This document shows positions 27,152-41,100 of a DNA stretch of 64,000 nucleotides, in pieces. This DNA is from Halictus rubicundus (lineage: Eukaryota > Arthropoda > Insecta > Hymenoptera > Halictidae). The position numbers and the translations under genes are program-made. The stretch lies in NCBI RefSeq assembly GCF_050948215.1, contig NW_027488696.1:124001-188000 (forward strand), in the 5' to 3' direction. Below the pieces are notes generated by a model. That model had not been told where the DNA came from and ran no database searches. It saw nothing but the letters and a program-made list of their open reading frames with translations. Within the stretch, counting starts at the first letter, position 1. Each line of letters starts with the position of its first letter.

Positions 27152-27908
27152 CTCCATCCTATCCTATCCTCTATCCTATCCTATCCTCTATCCTATCCAA
27201 TCCACTATCCTATCCTTTCCTCTATCCTATCCTATCCTCAATCCTATCCTATCCACTATCCTATCCTATCCTCTATCCTATTCTATACTATATCCTATCC
27301 AATCCACTATCGAATCCTATCCTATCCTCTATCCTATCATATCCTCTGTCCTATCCAATCCCCTATCCTATCCTCTATCCGATCCTATCCTCTATTATAT
27401 CCTATCCTCTATCCTATCCTATCCTCCATCCTATTATATCCACGATCCTATCCTATCCTCTATCCTATCCAATCCCCTATCCTATTCTCTATCCGATCCT
27501 ATCCTCTATCCTATCCTATCCTCTATCCTATCCTATCCTCTATACTATCCAATCCCCTATCCAATCCTCTATCCTCTCCTCTATCCCGTCCTATCCTCAA
27601 TCCTATCCTATCCTCTATCGTTTCATATCCTGTATCCTATCCTATCCTCTATTCTATCCTATCCTCTATCGTCTCCTGTCCTCTATCCTATCCAATCCCC
27701 TATCCTATCATCTATCGTCTCCTATCCTCTATCCTATCCTATCCTGTATCGTATGCTATCCTCTATCGTCTCCTGACATCTATCCTATCCAATCCCCTAT
27801 CCGCTCCTCTATCCTATCCTATCCTCTATCCTATCCTATCCTCAATCCTATCCTATCCTCTATCCTATCCAATCCACTATCCTATCCTATCCTTTATCCT
27901 ATCATATC
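27152..27908 (+). repeat. 757-bp direct tandem repeat, copy 2
   Basis: Second member of the tandem pair. At its right end CATATCC continues into CTCTGTCC, whereas copy 1 continues into CTCCATCC, the start of copy 2. This marks the duplication join at about 27,151. Confidence 0.87.
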
Positions 27909-28047
27909 CTCTGTCCTGTCCAATCCCCTATCCTATCGTCTATCCGATCCTATCCTCTATCCTACCCAATCCCCTATCCGATCCTCTATCCTATCCTATC
28001 CTCTATCCTATCCTATCCTCTATCCTATCCTATACTCTATCCTATCC
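27909..28047 (+). repeat. Short bridge between duplicated blocks
   Basis: Ordinary units with CGTCTATCCGATCC and a CCTACCCAATCCCC variant also seen near 17.95 kb. It joins the 757-bp tandem to the 1.18-kb duplicate. Nothing other than satellite is seen. Confidence 0.65.
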
Positions 28048-29227
28048 AATCCTCTATCCTATCCTATCCTCTATTCTATCCTATCATCCATCGTCTCCAG
28101 TCCTCTATCCTATCCTGTCCTCTATCCTATCCTAACCTCTATCGTATGCTATCCTCTATCGTCTCCTGTCCTCTATCCTATCCAATCCCCTATCCTATCC
28201 TCTATCCTATCGAATCCCCTACCCGATCCTCTATCCTATCCTATTCTATCCTCAATCCTATCCTATCCTCTATTCTATCCTATCCTTTATCCTATCATAT
28301 CCTCTGTCCTGTCCAATCCCCTATCCTATCCTCCATCCTATCCTATCCTCTATCCTATCCTATCCTCAATCCTATCCTATCCACTATCCTATCCTATCCT
28401 GAATCCTATTCTATACTCTATCCTATCCAATCCACTGCCGTAACCTATCCTATCCTCTATCCTATCATATCCTCAGTCCTATCCAATCCCCTATCCTATC
28501 CTCTATCCGATCGTATCCTCTATTATATCCTCTATCCTATCCTATCCTCCATCCTATTATATCCACGATCCTATCCTATCCTCTATCCTATCTAATCCCC
28601 TATCCTATCCTCTATCCGATCCTATCCTCTATCCTATTCTCTATCCGATCCTATCCTCTATCCTATCCTCTATCCTATCCTATCCTCCATCCTATACTAT
28701 CATCTATCCTATCCTATCCTCTATCCTATCCTATCCTCAATCCTATCCTATCCTCTATCCTATCCAATCCACTGTCCTATCCTATCCTCTATCCTATTAT
28801 ATACTCTATCCTATCCAATCCCCTATCCGATCCTCTATCCTATCCTATCCTCTATCCTATCCTATCCTCAATCCTATCCTATCCTCCATCCTATCCCATC
28901 GTCTATCCTATCCTATCCTCTATCCTATCCTATCCTCTATCCTCTCCTATCCTCTATCCTACCCAATCCACTATCCTATCCTATCCTCTATCCTATCATA
29001 TCCTCTGTCCTATCCAATCCCCTATCCCATCCTCTATCCGATCCTCACCTCTATTATATCCTATCCTCTATACTATCCTATCCTCCATTCTATCCTATCC
29101 TATATCCTATCCTATCCTCTATCCTATCCAATCCCCTATCCTATCCTCTATTCGATCCTATCCTCTATTCTTTCCTCTATCCTATCCTATCCTCTATCCT
29201 ATCCTATACTCTATCCTATCCAATCCT
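28048..29227 (+). repeat. 1.18-kb block, copy 1 (partner at 29,734-30,913)
   Basis: This block matches its partner at an offset of 1,686 bp. Shared landmarks are CATCGTCTCCAGTCC, CCTGTCCTC, two CTAACC units, CGTATGCTATCC (28,146 and 29,832), CCTACCCGATCC, CCTGAATCC, ACTGCCGTAACC and GATCCTCACC. In this copy one CCAATCCCC has become CTAATCCCC at about 28,593. Its right part (from about 28,690) also belongs to a block copied to about 33,790-34,783. Confidence 0.82.
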
Positions 29228-29733
29228 CTATCCTATCCTATCCTCTATTCTATCCTATCATCCATCGTCTCCAGTCCTCTCTCCTATCCAATGCCCTATC
29301 CTATCCTCTATCGTCTCCTATCCTCTATCCTATCCAATCCCCCATCCGATCCTCTATCCTATCCTATCCTCTATCCTATCCTACTCTCTATCCTATCCTA
29401 TCCTCTATCCTATCCCATCCTCTATCCTATCCTATCCTCTATCCTATCCTATCCTCTATCCTATCCTATCCTCGATCCTATCCTATCCTCTATCGTATCC
29501 TATCCTCTATCCTATCCTATCCTCTAGCCTATGCTATCCTCTATCCTATCCTATCCTTTATCCTATCCTATCCTGTATCGTATGCTATCCTCTATCGTCT
29601 CCTGTCCTCCATCCTATCCCATCCTCTATCCTATCCTATCCTCTATCCTATCGTATCCTCTATCCTATCCTATCCTCTATACTATCCAATCCCCTATCCT
29701 ATCCTCTATCCGATCCTATCCTCTATTATATCC
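29228..29733 (+). repeat. Spacer between the 1.18-kb copies
   Basis: Contains CAATGCCC (29,291), a run of ordinary units, CTCTAGCC (TAG at 29,525-29,527) followed by CTATGCTATCC, CGTCTCCTGTCC and CCATCC. The stretch from about 28,690 through this spacer to 29,687 reappears at about 33,786-34,783 with a constant offset of 5,096. Confidence 0.75.
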
Positions 29734-30913
29734 TATCCTCTATCCTATCCTATCCTCTATTCTATCCTATCATCCATCGTCTCCAGTCCTCTATCCTATC
29801 CTGTCCTCTATCCTATCCTAACCTCTATCGTATGCTATCCTCTATCGTCTCCTGTCCTCTATCCTATCCAATCCCCTATCCTATCCTCTATCCTATCGAA
29901 TCCCCTACCCGATCCTCTATCCTATCCTATTCTATCCTCAATCCTATCCTATCCTCTATTCTATCCTATCCTTTATCCTATCATATCCTCTGTCCTGTCC
30001 AATCCCCTATCCTATCCTCCATCCTATCCTATCCTCTATCCTATCCTATCCTCAATCCTATCCTATCCACTATCCTATCCTATCCTGAATCCTATTCTAT
30101 ACTCTATCCTATCCAATCCACTGCCGTAACCTATCCTATCCTCTATCCTATCATATCCTCTGTCCTATCCAATCCCCTATCCTATCCTCTATCCGATCGT
30201 ATCCTCTATTATATCCTCTATCCTATCCTATCCTCCATCCTATTATATCCACGATCCTATCCTATCCTCTATCCTATCCAATCCCCTATCCTATCCTCTA
30301 TCCGATCCTATCCTCTATCCTATTCTCTATCCGATCCTATCCTCTATCCTATCCTCTATCCTATCCTATCCTCCATCCTATACTATCATCTATCCTATCC
30401 TATCCTCTATCCTATCCTATCCTCAATCCTATCCTATCCTCTATCCTATCCAATCCACTGTCCTATCCTATCCTCTATCCTATTATATACTCTATCCTAT
30501 CCAATCCCCTATCCGATCCTCTATCCTATCCTATCCTCTATCCTATCCTATCCTCAATCCTATCCTATCCTCCATCCTATCCCATCGTCTATCCTATCCT
30601 ATCCTCTATCCTATCCTATCCTCTATCCTCTCCTATCCTCTATCCTACCCAATCCACTATCCTATCCTATCCTCTATCCTATCATATCCTCTGTCCTATC
30701 CAATCCCCTATCCCATCCTCTATCCGATCCTCACCTCTATTATATCCTATCCTCTATACTATCCTATCCTCCATTCTATCCTATCCTATATCCTATCCTA
30801 TCCTCTATCCTATCCAATCCCCTATCCTATCCTCTATTCGATCCTATCCTCTATTCTTTCCTCTATCCTATCCTATCCTCTATCCTATCCTATACTCTAT
30901 CCTATCCAATCCA
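29734..30913 (+). repeat. 1.18-kb block, copy 2
   Basis: Partner of 28,048-29,227. It retains CCAATCCCC where copy 1 has CTAATCCCC. At the right end it passes into ACTGCCGTAACC (30,913), while copy 1 passes into CCTCTATCC; this copy therefore joins an anchor block instead of the CAATGCCC spacer. Confidence 0.82.
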
Positions 30914-31710
30914 CTGCCGTAACCTATCCTATCCTCTATCCTATCATATCCTCTGTCCTATGCAATCCCCTATCCTATCCTCTATCCGATCGTATCCTCT
31001 ATTATATCCTCTATCCTATCCTATCCTCCATCCTATTATATCCACGATCCTATCCTATCCTCTATCCTATCCAATCCCCTATCCTATCCTCTATCCTATC
31101 CTATCCTCCATCCTATTATATCCACGATCCTATCCTATCCTCTATCCTATCCAATCCCCTATCCTATTCTCTATCCGATCCTATCCTCTATCCTATTCTC
31201 TATCCTATCCTATCCTCTATCCTATCCTATCCTCTATCCTATCCTATCCTCCTACCTATCCTATCCTCCATCCTATCCCATCCTCTATCCTATCCTATCC
31301 TCTATCCTATCCTATCCTCTATCCGATCCTATCCTCTACTCTATCCTCTATCCTATCCTATCCCCTATCCTATGGTATGCTCTATCCTATCCTATCCTCT
31401 ATACTATCCAATCCCCGATCCAATCCTCTATTATCTCCTCTATCCTGTCCTATCCTCAATCCTAACCTATCCTCTATTCTATCATATCCTGTATCCTATC
31501 CTATCCTATATTCAATCCTATCCTCTATCGTCTCCTGTCCTCTATCCTATCCAATCCCCTATCCTATCCTCTATCGTCTCCTATCCTGAATCCTATCCAA
31601 TCCCCTATTCGATTCTCTATCCTATCCTATCCTCTATCCTATCCTATCCTCAACCCTATCCTATACTCTATCCTATCCAATCCACTATCCTATCCTATCC
31701 TCTATCCTAT
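30871..31710 (+). repeat. Anchor block 3 with type I TGGTATGCT landmark
   Basis: This block matches anchor block 1 at an offset of 20,702 from 10,211 (ACTGCCG) to 10,670 (landmark, here 31,372), and anchor block 2 at 12,505. It includes CCTACCTATCC (31,253). A private GCAATCCCC at about 30,961 replaces CCAATCCCC. Confidence 0.8.
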
Positions 31711-34700
31711 CCAATCCACTGTCCTATCCTATCCTCTATCCTATTATATACTCTATCCTATCCAATCCCCTATCCGATCCTCTATCCTATCCTATCCCCT
31801 ATCCTATCCTATCCTCAATCCTATCCTATCCTCCATCCTATCCCATCGTCTATCCTATCCTATCCTCTATCCTATCCTATCCTGTACCCTATCCTATCCT
31901 CTATCCTATCCTATCCTCTATCCTATCCTATCCTCTATCCTATCCTATCCTCTATCCTATCCTATCCTCTATCCTATCCTATCCTCGATCCTATCCTATC
32001 CTCTATCGTATCCTATCCTCTATCCTATCCTATCCTCTAGCCTATGCTATCCTCTATCCTATCCTATCCTTTATCCTATCCTATCCTGTATCGTATGCTA
32101 TCCTCTATCGTCTCCTGTCCTCCATCCTATCCCATCCTCTATCCTATCCTATCCTCTATCCGATCCTGTCCTCTATTCTATCCTCTATCCTATCCTATCC
32201 TCTATCCTATCGTATCCTCTATCCTATCCTATCCTCTATACTATCCAATCCCCTATCCAATCCCCTATCCTATCCTCTATCCGATCCTATCCTCTATTAT
32301 ATCCTATCCTCTATCCTATCCTATCCTCCATCCTATTATATCCACGATCCTATCCTATCCTCTATCCTATCCAATCCCCTATCCTATCCTCTATCCGAGC
32401 CTATCCTCTATCCTATCCTATCCTCTATCATCTATCCTATCCTATCCTCTATCCTATCATATCCTCCATCCTATCCCATCCTCTATCCTATCCTATCCTC
32501 TATCCTATCCTATCCTCTATCCGATCCTATCCTCTATTCTATCCTTTATCCTATCCTATCCCCTATCCTATGGTATGCTCTATCCTATCCTATCCTCTAT
32601 ACTATCCAATCCCCGATCCAATCCTCTATCCTCTCCTCTATCCTGTCCTATCCTCAATCCTAACCTATCCTCTATTCTATCATATCCTGTATCCTATCCT
32701 ATCCTATATTCAATCCTATCCTCTATCGTCTCCTGTCCTCTATCCTATCCAATCCCCTATCCTATCCTCTATCGTCTCCTATCCTGTATCCTATCCAATC
32801 CCCTATTCGATCCTCTATCCTATCCTATCCTCTATCCTATCCTATCCTCAACCCTATCCTATCCTCTATCCTATCCAATCCACTATCCTATCCTATCCTC
32901 TATCCTATCATATCCTCTGTACCATCCAAACACCGTTCCTATCCTCTATCCGATCCTATCCTCTATTATATCCTACCCTCTGTCCTATCCTATCCTCCAT
33001 CCTATTATATTCTCGATCCTATCCTATCCTCTATCCTATCCAATCCCCTATCCTATCCTATATCCGATCCTATCCTCTATCCTATCCTATCCTCTATCCT
33101 ATACTATCCTCTATCCTATCCTATCCTCTATCCTATCCTATCCTCAATCCTATCCTATCCTCTATCCTATCCAATCCACTGTCCTATCCTATCCTCTATC
33201 CTATCATATCCTCTGTTCTATCCAGTCCCCTATCCTATCCTCTATTATATCCTATCCTCTATCCTATCCTATCCTCCATCCTATCCTATCCTCTATCCTA
33301 TCCTATCCTCTATCCTATGCTATCCTCTATCCTATCCAATCCACTATCCTATCCTTTCCTCTATCCTATCATATCCTCTGTCCTATGCAATCCATTATGC
33401 TATCCTCTATCCGATCCTATCCTCTATTATATCCTATCTTCTATCCTATCCTATCCTCCATCCTATCCTATCCTCTATCCTATCCTATCCTCTATCCTAT
33501 CCAATCCACTATCCTATCCTTTCCTCTATCCTATCATATCCTCTGTCCTATGCAATCCATTATCCTATCCTCTATCCGATCCTATCCTCTATTATATCCT
33601 ATCCTCTATCCTATCCTATCCTCCATCCTATCCTATCCTCTAACCTATCCTATCCTCAATCCTATCCTATCCTCTATCCTATCCTATCCTCTATACTATC
33701 CAATCCCCTATACAATCCTCTATCCTCTCCTCTATCCCGTCCTATCCTCAATCCTATCCTATCCTCTATTCTATCATATCCTGTATCCTATCCTATCATC
33801 TATCCTATCCTATCCTCTATCCTATCCTATCCTCAATCCTATCCTATCCTCTATCCTATCCAATCCACTGTCCTATCCTATCCTCTATCCTATTATATAC
33901 TCTATCCTATCCAATCCCCTATCCGATCCTCTATCCTATCCTATCCTCTATCCTATCCTATCCTCAATCCTATCCTATCCTCCATCCTATCCCATCGTCT
34001 ATCCTATCCTATCCTCTATCCTATCCTATCCTCTATCCTCTCCTATCCTCTATCCTACCCAATCCACTATCCTATCCTATCCTCTATCCTATCATATCCT
34101 CTGTCCTATCCAATCCCCTATCCCATCCTCTATCCGATCCTCACCTCTATTATATCCTATCCTCTATACTATCCTATCCTCCATTCTATCCTATCCTATA
34201 TCCTATCCTATCCTCTATCCTATCCAATCCCCTATCCTATCCTCTATTCGATCCTATCCTCTATTCTTTCCTCTATCCTATCCTATCCTCTATCCTATCC
34301 TATACTCTATCCTATCCAATCCTCTATCCTATCCTATCCTCTATTCTATCCTATCATCCATCGTCTCCAGTCCTCTCTCCTATCCAATGCCCTATCCTAT
34401 CCTCTATCGTCTCCTATCCTCTATCCTATCCAATCCCCCATCCGATCCTCTATCCTATCCTATCCTCTATCCTATCCTACTCTCTATCCTATCCTATCCT
34501 CTATCCTATCCCATCCTCTATCCTATCCTATCCTCTATCCTATCCTATCCTCTATCCTATCCTATCCTCGATCCTATCCTATCCTCTATCGTATCCTATC
34601 CTCTATCCTATCCTATCCTCTAGCCTATGCTATCCTCTATCCTATCCTATCCTTTATCCTATCCTATCCTGTATCGTATGCTATCCTCTATCGTCTCCTG

Positions 34701-34782
34701 TCCTCCATCCTATCCCATCCTCTATCCTATCCTATCCTCTATCCTATCGTATCCTCTATCCTATCCTATCCTCTATACTATC
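31711..34782 (+). repeat. Left arm of the core higher-order repeat, with an extra 2,256-bp insertion
   Basis: From 31,711 to about 32,600 the sequence reappears at 45,326-46,130 (offset 13,615, then 13,530 after an 85-bp = 5 x 17 contraction there). It carries CTCTAGCC (TAG at 32,038), the type II landmark (32,570) and GTACCATCC with the derived CACCGTTCC. From about 33,790 to 34,783 it matches 28,690-29,687 instead. The 2,256-bp distance between type II landmarks (32,570 and 34,826) is absent from the second core copy, so this arm holds an extra duplication plus imported material. Confidence 0.78.
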
Positions 34783-35322
34783 CTATCCTCTATTCTATCC
34801 TTTATCCTATCCTATCCCCTATCCTATGGTATGCTCTATCCTATCCTATCCTCTATACTATCCAATCCCCGATCCAATCCTCTATCCTCTCCTCTATCCT
34901 GTCCTATCCTCAATCCTAACCTATCCTCTATTCTATCATATCCTGTATCCTATCCTATCCTATATTCAATCCTATCCTCTATCGTCTCCTGTCCTCTATC
35001 CTATCCAATCCCCTATCCTATCCTCTATCGTCTCCTATCCTGTATCCTATCCAATCCCCTATTCGATCCTCTATCCTATCCTATCCTCTATCCTATCCTA
35101 TCCTCAACCCTATCCTATCCTCTATCCTATCCAATCCACTATCCTATCCTATCCTCTATCCTATCATATCCTCTGTACCATCCAAACACCGTTCCTATCC
35201 TCTATCCGATCCTATCCTCTATTATATCCTACCCTCTGTCCTATCCTATCCTCCATCCTATTATATTCTCGATCCTATCCTATCCTCTATCCTATCCAAT
35301 CCCCTATCCTATCCTATATCCG

Positions 35323-36712
35323 ATCCTATCCTCTATCCTATCCTATCCTCTATCCTATACTATCCTCTATCCTATCCTATCCTCTATCCTATCCTATCCT
35401 CAATCCTATCCTATCCTCTATCCTATCCAATCCACTGTCCTATCCTATCCTCTATCCTATCATATCCTCTGTTCTATCCAGTCCCCTATCCTATCCTCTA
35501 TTATATCCTATCCTCTATCCTATCCTATCCTCCATCCTATCCTATCCTCTATCCTATCCTATCCTCTATCCTATGCTATCCTCTATCCTATCCAATCCAC
35601 TATCCTATCCTTTCCTCTATCCTATCATATCCTCTGTCCTATGCAATCCATTATGCTATCCTCTATCCGATCCTATCCTCTATTATATCCTATCTTCTAT
35701 CCTATCCTATCCTCCATCCTATCCTATCCTCTATCCTATCCTATCCTCTATCCTATCCAATCCACTATCCTATCCTTTCCTCTATCCTATCATATCCTCT
35801 GTCCTATGCAATCCATTATCCTATCCTCTATCCGATCCTATCCTCTATTATATCCTATCCTCTATCCTATCCTATCCTCCATCCTATCCTATCCTCTAAC
35901 CTATCCTATCCTCAATCCTATCCTATCCTCTATCCTATCCTATCCTCTATACTATCCAATCCCCTATACAATCCTCTATCCTCTCCTCTATCCCGTCCTA
36001 TCCTCAATCCTATCCTATCCTCTATTCTATCATATCCTGTATCCTATCCTATCCTCTATTCTATCCTATCCTCTATCGTCTCCTGTCCTCTATCCTATCC
36101 AATCCCCTATCCTATCCTCTATTGTCTCCTATCCTCTATCCTATCCAATCCCCTATCCGATACTCTATCCTATCCTATCCTCTATCCTATCCTATCCTCA
36201 ATCCTATCCTATCCTCTATCCTATCCAATCCACTATCCTATCCTATGCTCTATCCTATCATATCCTCTGTCCTATCCAGTCCCCTATCCTATCCTCTATT
36301 ATATCCTATCTTCTATTATATCCTATCCTCTATCCTATCCTATCCTCCATCCTATCCTATCCTCTATCCTATCCTATCCTCAATCCTATCCTATCCACTA
36401 TCCTATCCTATCCTGTATCCTATTCTATACTCTATACTATCCAATCCACTGTCCTATGCTATCCTATCCTCTATCCTATCATATCCTCTGCCCTATCCAA
36501 TCCCCTATCCTATCCTCTATCCGATTTTATCCTCTATCCTATCCTCTATCCTATTATATACTCTATCCTATCCAATCCCCTATCCGATCCTCTATCCTAT
36601 CCTATACTCTATCCTATCCTATCCTCTATCCTCTCCTATCCTCTATCCTATCCCATCCTCTATCCTATCCTCAATCCTATCCTATCCTCTACCCTATCCT
36701 ATCCTCAATCCT
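35323..36712 (+). repeat. 1.39-kb tandem repeat inside the core, copy 1
   Basis: This block is followed directly by a second copy at 36,713 to about 38,085. ATGCAATCC at 35,641 and 37,031 and CCTATGCTC at 36,241 and 37,631 give an offset of 1,390. CCGATTTTATCC (GATTTT at 36,523 and 37,896) gives 1,373 after loss of one 17-bp CTATTATATCC-containing unit in copy 2. This copy carries CTCTAACC at 35,899 and CCTATACAATCC, where copy 2 has CTCTATCC and CCTACCCAATCC. Confidence 0.82.
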
Positions 36713-38085
36713 ATCCTATCCTCTATCCTATCCTATCCTCTATCCTATACTATCCTCTATCCTATCCTATCCTCTATCCTATCCTATCCTCAATCCTATC
36801 CTATCCTCTATCCTATCCAATCCACTGTCCTATCCTATCCTCTATCCTATCATATCCTCTGTTCTATCCAGTCCCCTATCCTATCCTCTATTATATCCTA
36901 TCCTCTATCCTATCCTATCCTCCATCCTATCCTATCCTCTATCCTATCCTATCCTCTATCCTATGCTATCCTCTATCCTATCCAATCCACTATCCTATCC
37001 TTTCCTCTATCCTATCATATCCTCTGTCCTATGCAATCCATTATGCTATCCTCTATCCGATCCTATCCTCTATTATATCCTATCTTCTATCCTATCCTAT
37101 CCTCCATCCTATCCTATCCTCTATCCTATCCTATCCTCTATCCTATCCAATCCACTATCCTATCCTTTCCTCTATCCTATCATATCCTCTGTCCTATGCA
37201 ATCCATTATCCTATCCTCTATCCGATCCTATCCTCTATTATATCCTATCCTCTATCCTATCCTATCCTCCATCCTATCCTATCCTCTATCCTATCCTATC
37301 CTCAATCCTATCCTATCCTCTATCCTATCCTATCCTCTATACTATCCAATCCCCTACCCAATCCTCTATCCTCTCCTCTATCCCGTCCTATCCTCAATCC
37401 TATCCTATCCTCTATTCTATCATATCCTGTATCCTATCCTATCCTCTATTCTATCCTATCCTCTATCGTCTCCTGTCCTCTATCCTATCCAATCCCCTAT
37501 CCTATCCTCTATTGTCTCCTATCCTCTATCCTATCCAATCCCCTATCCGATACTCTATCCTATCCTATCCTCTATCCTATCCTATCCTCAATCCTATCCT
37601 ATCCTCTATCCTATCCAATCCACTATCCTATCCTATGCTCTATCCTATCATATCCTCTGTCCTATCCAGTCCCCTATCCTATCCTCTATTATATCCTATC
37701 CTCTATCCTATCCTATCCTCCATCCTATCCTATCCTCTATCCTATCCTATCCTCAATCCTATCCTATCCACTATCCTATCCTATCCTGTATCCTATTCTA
37801 TACTCTATACTATCCAATCCACTGTCCTATGCTATCCTATCCTCTATCCTATCATATCCTCTGCCCTATCCAATCCCCTATCCTATCCTCTATCCGATTT
37901 TATCCTCTATCCTATCCTCTATCCTATTATATACTCTATCCTATCCAATCCCCTATCCGATCCTCTATCCTATCCTATACTCTATCCTATCCTATCCTCT
38001 ATCCTCTCCTATCCTCTATCCTATCCCATCCTCTATCCTATCCTCAATCCTATCCTATCCTCTACCCTATCCTATCCTCAATCCT
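36713..38085 (+). repeat. 1.37-kb tandem repeat inside the core, copy 2
   Basis: Partner of 35,323-36,712. It ends where CCTCAATCC is followed by CATCTATCC. The same tandem pair occupies about 46.6-49.4 kb in the second core copy. Confidence 0.8.
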
Positions 38086-38190
38086 ATCCTATCATCTATC
38101 CTATCCTACCCTCTATCGTATCCTATCCTCTATACTATCCAATCCCCTATCCAATCCTATATCCTCTCCTCTATCCCGTCCTATCCTTAA

Positions 38191-41100
38191 TCCTATCCTA
38201 TCCTCTATCCTATCCTATCCTCTATTATATCCTATCCTCTATCCTATCCTATCCTCCATTATATACTATCCTCTATCCTATAATATCATCTATCCTATCC
38301 TCTATCCTATCCTATCCTCAATCCTATCCTATCCTGTATCCTATCCTATCCTCTATCCTATCCTATCCTCTATCCTATCCTATCCTCTATCCTATACTAT
38401 CCTCTATCCTATCCTATCCTCTATCCTATCCTATCCTCTATCCTATCCTATCCTCTATCCTATCCTATCCTCTATCCTATGCTATCGTCTATCCTATCCA
38501 ATCCACTATCCTATCCTTTCCTCTATCCTATCATATCCTCTGTCCTATGCAATCCATTATGCTATCCTCTATCCGATCCTATCCTCTAAAATATCCTATC
38601 TGCAATCCTATCCTATCCTCCATCCTATCCTATCCTCTATCCTATCCTATCCTCTATCCTATCCAATCCACTATCCTATCCTTTCCTCTATCCTATCATA
38701 TCCTCTGTCCTATGCAATCCATTATCCTATCCTCTTTCCTACCCTATCCTCAATCCTATCCTATCCACTATCCTAGCCTATCCTCTATCCTATTCTATTC
38801 TCTATCATATCCAATCCACTGCCCTATCCTATCCTATTCTCTATCCTATCCTATCCTCTGTCCTCTCCTATCCTCTATCCGATCCTATCCTCTATTATAC
38901 CTATCCTCTATACTATCCTATCCTCTATCCTATCCTATCCTCAATCGTATCCTATCCACTATCCTATCCTATGCTCTATCCTATTCTATACTATATCCTA
39001 TCCAATCCACTATCCTATCCTATCCTATCCTCTATACTATCATATCCTCTGTCCTATCCAATCCCCTATCCTATCCTCTATCCGATCCTATCCTCTATTA
39101 TATCCTATCCTCTATCCTATCCTATCCTCCATCCTATTATATCCACGTTCCTATCCTATCCTCTATCCTATCCAATCCGCTATCCTATCCTCTATCCGAT
39201 CCTATCCTCTATCCTATCCTCTATCCTATCCTATCCTCTATCCTATCCTATCCTCTATCCTATCCTATTCTCTATCGTATCCTATCCTCTATCCTATCCT
39301 ATCCTCTAGCCTATGCTATCCTCTATCCTATCCTATCCTTTATCCCATCCTATCCTGTATCGTATGCTATCCTCTATCGTCTCCTGTTCTCCATTCTATC
39401 CCATCCTCTATCCTATCCTATCCTCTATCCTATCCTATCCTCTATCCGATCCTATCCTCTATTCTATCCTCTATCCTATCCTATCCTCTATCCTATCGTA
39501 TCATCTATCCTATCCTATCCTCTATACTATCCAATCCCCTATCCAATCCCCTATCCTATCCTCTATCCGATCCTATCCTCTATTATATCCTATCCTCTAT
39601 CCTACCCTATCCTCCATCCTATTATTTCCACGATCCTATCCTATCCTCTATCCTATCCAATCCCCTATCCTATCCTCTATCCGATCCTATCCTCTATCCT
39701 ATCCTCTATCCTATCCTATCCTCCATCCTATCCCATCCTCTATCCTATCCTATCCTCTATCCTATCCAATCCTCTATCCGATCCTATCCTCTATTCTATC
39801 CTGTATCCTATCCTATCCACTATCCTATGGTATGCTGTATCCTATCCAATCCCCGATCCAATCCTCTATCCTCTCGTCTATCCTGTCCTATCCTCAATCC
39901 TAACCTATCCTCTATTCTATCATATCCTGTATCCTATCCTATCCTGTATTCAATCCTATCCTCTATCGTCTCCTGTCCTCTATCCTATCCAATCCCCGAT
40001 CCTATCCTCTATCCTATCCTCTATCCTATCCTATCCTCTATCCTATACTATCCTCTATCCTATCCTATCCTCTATCCTATCCTATCCTCTATCCTATCCT
40101 ATCCTCTATCCTATCCTATCCTCTATCCTATGCTATCGTCTATCCTATCCAATCCACTATCCTATCCTTTCCTCTATCCTATCATATCCTCTGTCCTATG
40201 CAATCCATTATGCTATCTTCTATCCGATCCTATCCTCTATTATATCCTATCTTCTATCCTATCCTATCCTCCATCCTATCCTATCCTCTATCCTATCCTA
40301 TCCTCTATCCTATCCAATCCACTATCCTATCCTTTCCTCTATCCTATCATATCCTCTGTCCTATGCAATCCATTATCCTATCCTCTATCCGATCCTATCC
40401 TCTATCCTATCCTCTATCCTATTATATACTCTATCCTATCCAATCCCCTATCCGATCCTCTATCCTATCCTATACTCTATCCTATCCTATCCTCTATCCT
40501 CTCCTCTATCCTATCCTATCCTCAATCCTATCCTATCCTGTATCCTATCCTATCCTCTATCCTATCCTATCCTCTATCCTATCCTATCCTCTATCCTATA
40601 CTATCCTCTATCCTATCCTATCCTCTATCCTATCCTATCCTCCATCCTATCCTATCCTCTATCCTATCCTATCCTCTATCCTATCCAATCCACTATCCTA
40701 TCCTTTCCTCTATCCTATCATATCCTCTGTCCTATGCAATCCATTATCCTATCCTCTATCCGATCCTATCCTCTATTATATCCTATCCTCTATCCTATCC
40801 TATCCTCCATCCTATCCTATCCTCTATCCTATCCTATCCTCAATCCTATCCTATCCTCTATCCTATCCTATCCTCTATACTATCCAATCCCCTACCCAAT
40901 CCTCTATCCTCTCCTCTATCCCGTCCTATCCTCAATCCTATCCTATCCTCTATTCTATCATATCCTGTATCCTATCATATCCTCTATTCTATCCTATCCT
41001 CTATCGTCTCCTGTCCTCTATCCTATCCAATCCCCTATCCTATCCTCTATTGTCTCCTATCCTCTATCCTATCCAATCCCCTATCCGATACTCTATCCTA

